From Lacisediminihabitans changchengi (GTDB lineage: Bacteria; Actinomycetota; Actinomycetes; Actinomycetales; Microbacteriaceae): a stretch of 64,000 bases of DNA. Shown here in pieces: positions 1-7,304 of this stretch. The translations under genes were made by a program, and so were the position numbers. Under the pieces are notes generated by a model. That model made no database searches and was not told the origin of the DNA. It saw nothing but the letters and a program-made list of their open reading frames with translations. The stretch is from positions 310,001-374,000 of the forward strand of contig NZ_JAEPES010000002.1 in the NCBI RefSeq assembly GCF_016634425.1. The letters are read 5' to 3'. Position 1 is the stretch's first letter. The number at the start of each line of letters is the position of its first letter.

Positions 1-435
1 GAGCGAGAAGGCAAAGCCCCGGCGGATCCAGGTCCAGAGCAGGGACCACGCCGGGCAGAAGACACTTACCCACAGCTGATACCGCGACTCCGCGAGTGGT
101 GGGAGTGACAATGGTGGGAGTGAGGATGCTGGCGGCAACAGAAACAGCGACAGATCTCGACCTCATCGAGCCGGCCGAAGAGCGGCTCCGTGTCCAGCAG
201 TTGGACCAGGAGTCAGTCGATCTGGTGTTCTGGGACATCGTGAACGCCGATTGGCCCCCTGTAGTGATGACCGGCACCACCATGCCGCCGTGGGGCGGTC
301 CACTCAGAGAGCCAGGACCAGACCGAGGCGCCGATGTTTCACACCCGAGCGGACCAGGTACGGCGGTCACTGTCTCTGAGTGTCAAAGGTCGCCACCGCA
401 TCGCGTGTGAGTGACAAGGCCAACAACCACAAAAT
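1..435. other. gene-poor left edge, no supported CDS
   Basis: No convincing gene is visible here. One plus-strand frame is open from base 1 to a TGA at 106-108 and could be the tail of a gene lying upstream, but its third codon positions are mixed rather than GC-rich, unlike genuine genes in this window. A 104-codon frame from 96 has the same weak codon bias and no recognisable motif. The stretch may be a decayed or foreign segment; nothing in it is assigned. Confidence 0.4.
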
Positions 436-473
436 AATGGCCCGGAGGGAACCCAGGTTCCCTCCGGGCCATT
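436..473. terminator. strong bidirectional hairpin terminator
   Basis: A perfect 17-bp inverted repeat (436-452 with 457-473) around a 4-nt loop, very GC-rich inside and with A/T-rich flanks on both sides. It lies 23 nt past the stop of the minus-strand gene ending at 497, so it probably terminates that transcript and anything reading in from the left. Confidence 0.85.
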
Positions 474-496
474 GTTCTGAAATGGCGTTTCCGAAA

Positions 497-1117
497 CTAC
501 AGCCCGCAGTGGCTCGAGTGCTCGTCACGATTGTGGTCGATGCCGTCGTCGAAGCGGTCGTCGGTGAGTCGCTGATGACCGCTGCGCTGGCGCACGTCGT
601 GCAGCGTGGTCACGCCGAGGCAGGGGATCGCGAGCAGGTCGCCCCCTGCCAGATCCGACGGGAGTTCGACGGCGAGCAGCGAGGTGCCGCTCGGTTGCAG
701 CACCACGGCTCGCGCGTGGGCGGTCGAGCACCGCCCGATTATGCGGGCCTCGGTGACGAGGGGGCGGCATCCGTCGAGTTCCGCGTCGAGCCAGGCCTCG
801 AGGCCGCCGTCAGCGCGCTGCTGCACCGCCGTGACGCGGGTCACCAGCACCGACGCCAGGTCGCTCTCGGAGCGCCGACCGTGGGTGCCCGGGATGACGG
901 CGGCCGCCGTATGCACACACGGCGTGTCGCACCACTCGGCCAACCGCACGAGCGAGACGCCAGCGACGGTGATGTCGGTCGGACTGGCGGCGGTGAACTC
1001 GGGCCAACGATCGACGACGACGGGATCGGCGATCGAGCGCCGAAGGGACGGGATGATGTGGGTGAGCGTCAACGGACGCTCGCTAGATCTGCAATCACCC
1101 TCAGAGAATCGCTCCAT
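497..1117 (-). CDS. conserved hypothetical protein (actinobacterial)
   Basis: Predicted 206-aa soluble protein with no signal peptide or membrane segment. I recognise its layout (an N-terminal segment reading THIIPSLRRSI, then a CDTPC pair of cysteines, then a C-terminal IPCLGVTTL) as that of an uncharacterised protein found in Microbacteriaceae, but I know no function. The ATG at 1117 is chosen because GAGG lies 5 nt upstream. An internal TTG at 1072 sits nearer the conserved region but lacks a ribosome site. The gene is divergent from the C-N hydrolase gene and ends before the hairpin at 436-473. Confidence 0.7.
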   Translation of the reverse strand: MERFSEGDCRSSERPLTLTHIIPSLRRSIADPVVVDRWPEFTAASPTDITVAGVSLVRLAEWCDTPCVHTAAAVIPGTHGRRSESDLASVLVTRVTAVQQRADGGLEAWLDAELDGCRPLVTEARIIGRCSTAHARAVVLQPSGTSLLAVELPSDLAGGDLLAIPCLGVTTLHDVRQRSGHQRLTDDRFDDGIDHNRDEHSSHCGL

Positions 1118-1183
1118 CGGCGCCTCGGTCTCAGAATCCTGACGCGATCCTGACGGCCGCATCCGCCATCCTGACGAGGCCCG

Positions 1184-1189
1184 TAGGCT
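1184..1189 (+). promoter_or_regulatory. TAGGCT -10 element of a leaderless promoter
   Basis: TAGGCT lies exactly 6 nt before the ATG at 1196, placing the predicted transcript start at or next to the start codon. The same geometry recurs at many genes in this window. Confidence 0.6.
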
Positions 1190-1195
1190 GGCGCC

Positions 1196-2005
1196 ATGGC
1201 TCTCGACCCCACCGTCGGCATCGCCGTCGCCCAATTCGCTCCCGACGACGACCAGGACGCGAACCTCGTGCGCATCCGTGATCTGGCGACGCTGGCGGTG
1301 GAACGCGGCGCCTCACTCGTCGTCTTCCCCGAGTACTCGTCGTTCTTCACCCTGCAGCTGGGCGAGCACACCGTCGCCGCCGCCCAGCCTCTCGACGGCG
1401 ACTTCGTCTCGGGTCTCGAGGTGATCGCCAAGGTTCTCGGCGTGCACATCGTCGCGGGCATGCTCGAGATCGCTCCGGAGGGCCGCGCCTACAACACCCT
1501 GGTCGCGCTCGATCCGCATGGCGCTCTCGTTGCGACCTATCGCAAGCTGCACCTCTACGACGCCTTCGGCCAGCGCGAGAGCGACTGGATCGCCCCCGGC
1601 GAGATCGCCGAGCCGCAGACTTTCGCCGTCGGCGACCTCGCCGTGGGCCTGCAGACGTGTTACGACCTGCGCTTTCCCGAGGTCACCCGGCGGCTCGTCG
1701 ATGCCGGCGCCGACCTGGTGCTGGTGCCGAGCGAGTGGGTGCGCGGGCCGCTCAAAGAGCAGCACTGGCGCACGCTGGTCACTGCTCGCGCGCTAGAGAA
1801 CACCATCTACGTCGCCGCGGCAGATCAGGCACCACCGGTCGGCGCGGGCAACAGCATGATCGTCGACCCGATGGGGGTCGAGCTCGTCACCATAGGCGAG
1901 GAGACGGATGTCGCCGTCGCCCGCTTCTCCGCCGCCCGGGTAGCCCGCGTGCGGGTGACAAACCCCGCGCTCGCCCTGCGTCGCTTCGGAGTTTCGCCAC
2001 TGTAG
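1196..2005 (+). CDS. carbon-nitrogen hydrolase (nitrilase superfamily)
   Basis: A 269-aa cytosolic amidase of the nitrilase superfamily. The catalytic triad is visible in order: Glu46 in VVFPEYSS, Lys117 in YRKLHLYDAF and Cys155 in QTCYDLRFPE. Length and motif spacing fit the Nit1/omega-amidase branch, whose members hydrolyse deaminated glutathione or 2-oxoacid amides; the true substrate cannot be read from the sequence. The ATG at 1196 follows a TAGGCT element by 6 nt, so the mRNA is probably leaderless. The gene stands alone, convergent with marR and separated from it by a short tandem repeat. Confidence 0.88.
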   Translation: MALDPTVGIAVAQFAPDDDQDANLVRIRDLATLAVERGASLVVFPEYSSFFTLQLGEHTVAAAQPLDGDFVSGLEVIAKVLGVHIVAGMLEIAPEGRAYNTLVALDPHGALVATYRKLHLYDAFGQRESDWIAPGEIAEPQTFAVGDLAVGLQTCYDLRFPEVTRRLVDAGADLVLVPSEWVRGPLKEQHWRTLVTARALENTIYVAAADQAPPVGAGNSMIVDPMGVELVTIGEETDVAVARFSAARVARVRVTNPALALRRFGVSPL

Positions 2006-2010
2006 CCGCG

Positions 2011-2061
2011 GGCTCAGCTTCGGAACGGGCTCAGCTTCGGAACGGGCTCAGCTTCGGAACG
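2011..2061. repeat. three tandem copies of a 17-bp unit
   Basis: The unit GGCTCAGCTTCGGAACG occurs three times in a row without mismatch (2011-2027, 2028-2044, 2045-2061) between the ends of two convergent genes. The last copy contains the stop codon and final four codons (PFRS) of the minus-strand marR gene, so each copy read on the minus strand encodes the same F-R-S-stop ending. Confidence 0.95.
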
Positions 2062-2605
2062 GGGGAGTGCCGACCTTCTGCGCAGCGTCGTTCACTGCAG
2101 TGGCCAGTTCGGTGAGGATCTGCACGATCTTCTTGGAGGAGGTGCCGGTGGAGGCGAGCACGGCGGCGGCTACCGCGTCGTAGTAGGTGTCCTGCACCCA
2201 TTCGACCACCTGCAGGCCGGCAGGGGAGAGGCGCAGCAGCAGGCTGCGGCGGTCGTTCGGGTTCGGCCTGCGCTCGATCAGGTTGGCGGATTCGAGTCGA
2301 TCGATCATCGCGGTGACGGCGCCCGTGGTCATATCGAGAGCCTGCGCGAGCTGCTTCGGGGTGAGCTCCACTGCGCGACCGACCCGCATCACCGCACTGT
2401 ATTCAGAGTCGCTGAGACCGACCGCACTGGCGAATCGGTGACGCATGTCGCGGTGGCCGGCATCGACCTCGGTCAGGGCTGCGGCAAGAGCGCGCACCTG
2501 ATCGTCCCCGGTGACGGAGCGCGAGGGCACGGCGGCGAGCGGCGGATCGCTGAGGGATGCGGCGGTCATGGGGTCTGCTGTCTGTTGGGTAGGGCACTGC
2601 GTCAA
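2048..2605 (-). CDS. MarR-family transcriptional regulator
   Basis: A 185-aa MarR-type winged-helix regulator. Residues about 64-125 form the DNA-binding domain, with the helix-turn-helix at LTPKQLAQALDMTTGAVTAM and the wing at NPNDRRS (116-121). Flanking helices would dimerise the protein. The start is read as TTG at 2605, with GGAG 7 nt upstream; an in-frame ATG at 2569 is an alternative that removes 12 residues. It is divergent from the TasA-like/SipW/LamG operon, and inverted repeats between the two look like MarR operators, so it may control that operon and itself. The ligand is unknown. Confidence 0.85.
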   Translation of the reverse strand: MTQCPTQQTADPMTAASLSDPPLAAVPSRSVTGDDQVRALAAALTEVDAGHRDMRHRFASAVGLSDSEYSAVMRVGRAVELTPKQLAQALDMTTGAVTAMIDRLESANLIERRPNPNDRRSLLLRLSPAGLQVVEWVQDTYYDAVAAAVLASTGTSSKKIVQILTELATAVNDAAQKVGTPPFRS

Positions 2606-2697
2606 GGAGTAGCTCCAGCGTATGGCGAATGCCGGAGCGGAGAGGGATTCGGATGCCCCCCAGTACTGGGGTAGTTACTTCGCTACCGCGTAATAAA

Positions 2698-2745
2698 ACG
2701 ATCAAGTAGTTTGATGAGCAAGTAATAAATTACTTCATCAACTCG
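2698..2745. promoter_or_regulatory. candidate MarR operator cluster
   Basis: An A/T-rich stretch between marR and the surface-protein operon holds two overlapping palindromes: ATCAA-GTAGT-TTGAT at 2701-2715 and AAGTAAT-AA-ATTACTT at 2720-2735. The flanks (TGATGAGC on one side, CATCAACT on the other) extend the second imperfectly. The half-site resembles TGATCAAGTA, a form common in MarR operators. Binding is inferred from position and symmetry only. Confidence 0.55.
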
Positions 2746-2781
2746 ATGACACAAACCACTCTAACCCGGGGGTCCACCGCT

Positions 2782-3450
2782 ATGTCCGCTCACTCCAGTA
2801 CCGTCAAGTCCGCTCGTCGCCGTTTCGTCCCGCTGGCCATCGCCACCGGCGTCATCGGTGCAGCACTGCTCGCCACATCGATGTCGGGAACGCTCTCCGG
2901 TTTCGCCGCCAGCATCACGAACAGCAACAACACGGCGGCGACCGGCGCCCTCGTCATGCAGGAGCAGTCGAGCGACGCCACGCCGATCACCTGCCTCAGC
3001 ACCGACGGCGGTTCGATCTCGACCAACACCGCGACCTGCTCGACCATCAACAAGTTCGGCGGATCGACCACCATGGTTCCCGGCCAGACGGTCACCACCG
3101 CAATCTCCATCAAGAACGTCGGTTCTGTTGCCGCCAGCACCTTCACGCTCACCCCGGGCGCCACCTGCGCCCAGGCCGCGAACGGTTCGCTCAACGGCAC
3201 CGCCGCCGACCTCTGCGCCAAGCTCAACGTCGTCATCAAGTCGGGTACGGCCACCGTCTTCACCGGTACCGCTGCAACCCTTGCCGGCGCTGTCGCCGGC
3301 TCTGGCGCTAACGCGATCGCGATGCCCGCCGCCCCCGCCGCCGGCGTCAGCGTGCCCTTCACCATCGCGGTCACGCTCGCTCTGGCCGCCGGCAACACCT
3401 ACCAGGGCCTCTCGGCTTCGCTGCCCCTCACCTGGACCTTCGCCAGCTAA
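2782..3450 (+). CDS. SipW-dependent-type secreted protein, TasA/CalY-like
   Basis: A predicted 222-aa exported protein. It has a basic start (KSARRR), a hydrophobic segment at about 16-42 ending SGTLSGFAAS, and a Ser/Thr/Ala-rich beta-type body with four cysteines that could form two disulfides. The signal type and size match the SipW-cognate class (TasA, camelysin/CalY), whose members are surface fibres or proteases. The next gene encodes a SipW-like peptidase, which supports this. An in-frame ATG at 2746 would add 12 residues but has no ribosome site; 2782 has a G-rich stretch upstream. Fibre formation is an inference. Confidence 0.75.
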   Translation: MSAHSSTVKSARRRFVPLAIATGVIGAALLATSMSGTLSGFAASITNSNNTAATGALVMQEQSSDATPITCLSTDGGSISTNTATCSTINKFGGSTTMVPGQTVTTAISIKNVGSVAASTFTLTPGATCAQAANGSLNGTAADLCAKLNVVIKSGTATVFTGTAATLAGAVAGSGANAIAMPAAPAAGVSVPFTIAVTLALAAGNTYQGLSASLPLTWTFAS

Positions 3451-3467
3451 TTCGCGAAGCATCGCGG

Positions 3468-3505
3468 CCTCGGTCGGCTCCGTCCTGAGACGGATCCGGC
3501 CGAGG
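3468..3505 (+). terminator. intra-operon hairpin (attenuator or mRNA stabiliser)
   Basis: Two 17-nt arms (3468-3484 and 3489-3505) pair around a CTGA loop with one G-T wobble and one mismatch. There is no T-tract after it. Lying 17 nt past the TasA-like gene and 83 nt before the signal peptidase gene, it could partly terminate transcription or protect the upstream mRNA. Confidence 0.65.
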
Positions 3506-3588
3506 TACCAGGTAACACCCGCACCACCACCCGAATAACCCGAATCACCCGAACAGCTCACGTTCCGAATCCCCCAGGAGCACCCATC

Positions 3589-4500
3589 ATGATGACGACC
3601 GCCTCCCTCACCCGTGAGTGGACCGTGCCGCAGGGCCGCCACTCTGCCCGTCGGCAGCTGCGCATCCGTTCCCTCATCACCTGGGCGCTCTCGGGCCTCG
3701 CCATCCTGCTCGTCGCCCTCGCGCTGGCTTTTCTCGCCACCGGTGGTCGCTGGTTCATCGTGCAGACCCCTTCCATGGGCGAGGTTGCACCGGTCGGAAC
3801 CCTCATTCTGGATGCGCCGACCACCGCACAGCACGTGGCCGTCGGCGACATCGTCACCTTCCACCCGCCGACCAACCCGAGCCAGGTGTACACCCACCGC
3901 GTGGTATCCATCGCGGCCGACGGCGCACTCAGCACTAAGGGCGACGTCAACGGCGCGATCGACCCGTGGAGCCTGAGCGACAAAGACCTCATCGGCAAGA
4001 CCTTCGCGGTGCTCCCGGTGTTCGGCTGGGTGATACGGGCGGTTCCCTTCGTCGCGGCCGGCTTCGTCGTCTCGTGGTTGCTCTCCTTCGCCTTCCGCTC
4101 GCCGTCGGCTCGATCGGCCGTGCGCGTGATCGGCCTGTCGGTCACCACCGCAGTCACCGCCTTTGTGCTCCACCCCTTCGTCGGGGTGGTGGTCGAGACC
4201 AGTCGCCTCACGGCAAAGGGCGCCGAAGCCACGCTGGTCTCCACCGGCATCCTGCCGATCACCGTCAGCGCGGTCGGTGGCGGCCACGTCTCGCTTGCGA
4301 GCGGTCAGCTCGGCAAGCTCAGCATCCCGACCATGGCCGTGAACGGTCACTATGCGCTGTCATCGGCGCTCGATCTTCCTTTGATCGGCTGGATCGTCTT
4401 CGGCCTGGTCTGCTCCACTCCATTGCTCTGGTGCCTTATCGTCGGTTTGCCGCCGAAAACCGAGTCGGTCGATGAGGCCGAGGGGATTGCCGCACAGTGA
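3589..4500 (+). CDS. SipW-like (ER-type) signal peptidase I
   Basis: A 303-aa membrane serine protease of the S26 family. The nucleophile is Ser62 in VQTPSMGEV and the general base is His103 in YTHRVVSI, the Ser/His arrangement of SipW and the ER signal peptidase rather than the Ser/Lys pair of LepB. The downstream TKGDVNGAIDPW motif (116-127) is conserved in this class. Membrane spans are predicted at about 30-50, 146-168, 178-200 and 264-286, leaving an extra extracytoplasmic loop at 201-263. AGGAG 8 nt before 3589 fixes the start. It should process the TasA-like and LamG proteins encoded on either side. Confidence 0.85.
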   Translation: MMTTASLTREWTVPQGRHSARRQLRIRSLITWALSGLAILLVALALAFLATGGRWFIVQTPSMGEVAPVGTLILDAPTTAQHVAVGDIVTFHPPTNPSQVYTHRVVSIAADGALSTKGDVNGAIDPWSLSDKDLIGKTFAVLPVFGWVIRAVPFVAAGFVVSWLLSFAFRSPSARSAVRVIGLSVTTAVTAFVLHPFVGVVVETSRLTAKGAEATLVSTGILPITVSAVGGGHVSLASGQLGKLSIPTMAVNGHYALSSALDLPLIGWIVFGLVCSTPLLWCLIVGLPPKTESVDEAEGIAAQ

Positions 4501-5375
4501 GTTTCTCGGCCACCGTCCGCAGCCGTTTCCGGTCGAAGCGGTTCGTCGCCGTCGCCATCGCAACCGCGGCGATCGTCGCGCTGTGTGTGACTGCGCAGTT
4601 GGTGCCGTCCACCTCGGCAGGGTTCAGCGCGAAGGTCGCTGGCGCGGGTCAAGCGGGAACCGCCCGCGACTTCAGCTGCGCCGACTCGATCACCTCCGAG
4701 AAGGCGAGCGCGTTGTTCGCCTATCCGCTGAATGACACCACCGGCACAGCGGTTGCCGACACCAGCGGTAATGCGCGCACCGGCACGCTGTACGGCCCAC
4801 GCAGCACCTCGAGCGACAAGCCGTGCCCGAGGGATACCGGGGTATCGGCCATCTTCAACGGCACGACTAACTGGATCTCCACGCCGTACAAGTTCGCCGC
4901 GGCCCCCAACGTCTTCAGCCTCGAGGCGTGGATCAAGACCACGGTGAAGGGCGGCAAGGTCATCGGCTTCGGCACAGCGCAGACCAGTATCTCGTCGCAG
5001 TTCGACCGCCACATCTATATCAACACCTCGGGCCAGGCGGTATTCGGTGTCTACAACAACGGCACCCAGGTGATCACGAGCGCGGCGAGCGTTGCCGATG
5101 GCAACTGGCATCACGTGGTCGCAACGCTATCTACCGCTGGCATGTACCTCTACGTCGACGGGGCACAGGTCGCCAGCAATCCGTCGATGACCGCCGGTGA
5201 GCCGACCTCCGGCTGGTGGCACGTCGGATACGACAGCCTCTCCAACTGGCCGAACGCCGCCGCGAACTACTACTTCACCGGCAGCATGCGCTACGTCGCG
5301 GTCTACACCGCGGCACTCACGGCCGATCAGGTGAAGGCGCACTACATCTCGGGCATCGCCCCGGCCACCACGTAG
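4497..5375 (+). CDS. LamG (concanavalin-like) surface protein
   Basis: A 292-aa exported protein. A hydrophobic signal at about 16-42 ends STSAGFSAKV, the SipW-type cleavage context, followed by a LamG/concanavalin A-like domain from about 68 to the C-terminus. Family hallmarks include LEAWIKT, the GNWHHVVATLS strand and MYLYVDGAQV. LamG folds usually bind glycans or proteins, or act as hydrolase modules; no catalytic residues stand out. The GTG start at 4497 overlaps the stop of the peptidase gene (GTGA), implying translational coupling. It is probably a second substrate of the adjacent peptidase and a surface adhesin-like factor. Confidence 0.8.
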   Translation: MSFSATVRSRFRSKRFVAVAIATAAIVALCVTAQLVPSTSAGFSAKVAGAGQAGTARDFSCADSITSEKASALFAYPLNDTTGTAVADTSGNARTGTLYGPRSTSSDKPCPRDTGVSAIFNGTTNWISTPYKFAAAPNVFSLEAWIKTTVKGGKVIGFGTAQTSISSQFDRHIYINTSGQAVFGVYNNGTQVITSAASVADGNWHHVVATLSTAGMYLYVDGAQVASNPSMTAGEPTSGWWHVGYDSLSNWPNAAANYYFTGSMRYVAVYTAALTADQVKAHYISGIAPATT

Positions 5376-5380
5376 TACCT

Positions 5381-6571
5381 CTACAGGGAGGCGAGTTGAG
5401 CGGATGCCCGCTCAAGCACCTCGACCCGCTTACAGAAGGCGAATCGCACGAGCGAGGCGTACTCGCCCTTGTTCTCGTCCGAGACGAAGGCACTGATCGG
5501 CACCGCGACGACCCCGGCCAGGTCGGGGAGCTGACGGCAGAACGCCGCAGCGTCCGAGAAGCCGAGAGCCGCGGCATCCGCCACCACGAAGTAGGAGCCG
5601 CGCGGCTCGCTGACCGTGAAGCCAGCCGCGCGCAGGCCCGCCGAGAGCACGTCACGCTTGTGGGCAAGGTCGAGGGCGATCCCGCGGAAATAGCTGTCGG
5701 GCAGCTCGAGCCCTGCGGCGATCGCGGGCTGGAATGGTGCGCCGCCAACGAAGGTGAGGAATTGCTTGACCGCGAGGATGGCCTGCAGGATCTGCTGTGG
5801 TGCGGTGAGCCAGCCGATCTTCCACCCGGTCGTGTTAAACGTCTTGCCGCCGCTGGAGATGGTTACGGTGCGATCGAGGGCTCCCGGCAGGCTCGCTATC
5901 GGGGTGTGGGAAACGCCGAAGGTGAGATGTTCGTACACCTCGTCGGAGACGATGATCGCGTCGTGCCGGTGTGCCAGCTCGACGATCAGCGCCAGCGTTT
6001 CCCGGCTGAGAACCGTGCCGGTCGGGTTGTGCGGGTTGTTGATCAGGATGAGGCGGGTGCGGTCGGTAACCGAACGGCGCAGCTCATCGAGGTCGGGCTG
6101 GAAGTCGGGTGCGCGCAAGGCGACGGTGCGATGCTCGGCGCCGGAGAGGGCGATCATCGCCGCGTACGAGTCGTAGAACGGTTCGAATGTGACGACCTCG
6201 TCGCCCTGATCGGTCAGCGCCAGGATGGTCGCGGCCAATGCCTCGGTGGCGCCGACGGTGACCAGCACCTCTGTATCGGGATCGGGCGTCAGCCCGTAGA
6301 AGCGCGCCTGGTGCGAGGCGATGGCCTCGCGGAGCACCGGCATCCCGATGCCCGGCGGATACTGGTTGAGGCCGGCGTCGATGGCGCGCTTGGCTGCATC
6401 GAGCACCTCGACCGGTCCGTCTTCGTCAGGAAAGCCCTGGCCTAGGTTGATCGCGCCGGTCTTTACCGCGAGCGCAGACATCTCCGCAAAAATCGTCGGA
6501 CTGAGCGCACCATCGGAACCGAGCAGCATCGCCCCGCGAGCCGCCCGCTGCCAAGATCCGGACACCCTCAT
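5381..6571 (-). CDS. PLP-dependent class I/II aminotransferase
   Basis: A 396-aa fold-type I aminotransferase. The PLP lysine is Lys243 in SSGGKTFNTTGW; Asn182 (NNPHNPTG) and Asp210 (VSDEVYEHL) are the expected cofactor contacts. The overall sequence is closest in memory to the DapC-like/cysteine-conjugate beta-lyase group annotated in actinobacteria as succinyl-diaminopimelate aminotransferase. No lysine-pathway genes are adjacent, so the substrate is uncertain. GGAG 8 nt upstream supports the ATG at 6571; a second in-frame ATG at 6529 is possible. It converges with the LamG gene, 5 bp apart. Confidence 0.85.
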   Translation of the reverse strand: MRVSGSWQRAARGAMLLGSDGALSPTIFAEMSALAVKTGAINLGQGFPDEDGPVEVLDAAKRAIDAGLNQYPPGIGMPVLREAIASHQARFYGLTPDPDTEVLVTVGATEALAATILALTDQGDEVVTFEPFYDSYAAMIALSGAEHRTVALRAPDFQPDLDELRRSVTDRTRLILINNPHNPTGTVLSRETLALIVELAHRHDAIIVSDEVYEHLTFGVSHTPIASLPGALDRTVTISSGGKTFNTTGWKIGWLTAPQQILQAILAVKQFLTFVGGAPFQPAIAAGLELPDSYFRGIALDLAHKRDVLSAGLRAAGFTVSEPRGSYFVVADAAALGFSDAAAFCRQLPDLAGVVAVPISAFVSDENKGEYASLVRFAFCKRVEVLERASAQLASL

Positions 6572-6618
6572 GCGCGCTGCTCCATCCGTTCAACTTACCG
6601 GCTGCCGGTCTTCCGGCC

Positions 6619-6662
6619 TTCGGTCGCTGAGCTTCTCTTTCGGTCGCTGAGCTTGTCGAAGG
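6619..6662. repeat. two direct copies of a dispersed-type GGTCGCTGAGCTT repeat
   Basis: TTCGGTCGCTGAGCTT occurs twice with a 20-nt period (copies starting near 6619 and 6639); the second runs on as GTCGAAG. From memory this string is a frequent intergenic repeat in Microbacteriaceae genomes. It lies upstream of the aminotransferase start and before the lipoprotein gene. Confidence 0.7.
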
Positions 6663-6764
6663 GCGCGATCTCCTCTCCTCCACGGGGGCGGATGTCGCGG
6701 CTCGGGCAGCTGACCTGTGGATAGATCTGGCCCCCGGACGCCGCAGTGCCCTACCGTTCTGTGC

Positions 6765-7304
6765 ATGCGCAGAACCGCCGCCGTCATCGCGCTGCTGATC
6801 GTGCCAGCCCTGGTGCTCAGCGGCTGCACACCGTCGCCACCGCAGAGTCACTCGGATCCGAAGCCGAGCAGCACGCCGCTGTTCGCAAGCGAGGAAGAGG
6901 CATTGAAGGCCGCGACGGAGGCGTACGCGGCGTACCTGAAGGTGTCGGACTCAATCACCGCCGATGCCGGTATGAGACCTGAACGAATCGAGCCACTTGT
7001 AAGCAAATCGCTTTTGAAGGATGAGTTGACCGGTTTCCTGATATATAGCGAAAAAAAATTGCATACCCAGGGCGAGACCGCTTTCTTCGGCTCATCGCTT
7101 GAGCGTTATGATGCCGATTCCGTAGCTGTATATGCATGCGTAGATTTTTCGGCACAACAGCTGATCGACTCTGCGGGACTCGATGTCACGCCGATTAGTC
7201 GAGTGAATGTCCAGGCGTTCGAACTGAGCTTCGTGCGAGCGAGCGATTCGGCTTCACTACTTTTAGACGGGAGCGAGCCGTGGGCCGGACCCGGAATTTG
7301 CTGA
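6765..7304 (+). CDS. putative lipoprotein, unknown function
   Basis: A 179-aa lipoprotein: basic MRR start, hydrophobic h-region and lipobox VLSGC, so Cys22 should be lipidated and the protein anchored outside the membrane. The mature part begins with a Pro/Ser linker and continues as a mixed domain I do not recognise. The ATG at 6765 follows TACCGT by 7 nt (leaderless pattern). Codon use between about 6990 and 7260 is distinctly AT-richer than the neighbours (for example ATATATAGCG followed by A8), suggesting acquired or relaxed sequence. It overlaps the next gene by 25 bp. Confidence 0.75.
   Translation: MRRTAAVIALLIVPALVLSGCTPSPPQSHSDPKPSSTPLFASEEEALKAATEAYAAYLKVSDSITADAGMRPERIEPLVSKSLLKDELTGFLIYSEKKLHTQGETAFFGSSLERYDADSVAVYACVDFSAQQLIDSAGLDVTPISRVNVQAFELSFVRASDSASLLLDGSEPWAGPGIC

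Noticed and set aside
96..410. 104-codon open frame at the left edge
   Set aside because: No GC-rich third-position bias, no motif and an unconvincing start; not distinguishable from chance.
2761..4350. 529-codon frame antisense to the TasA-like and signal peptidase genes
   Set aside because: Gly/Glu/Arg-rich shadow; the opposite strand encodes recognised proteins with good ribosome sites.
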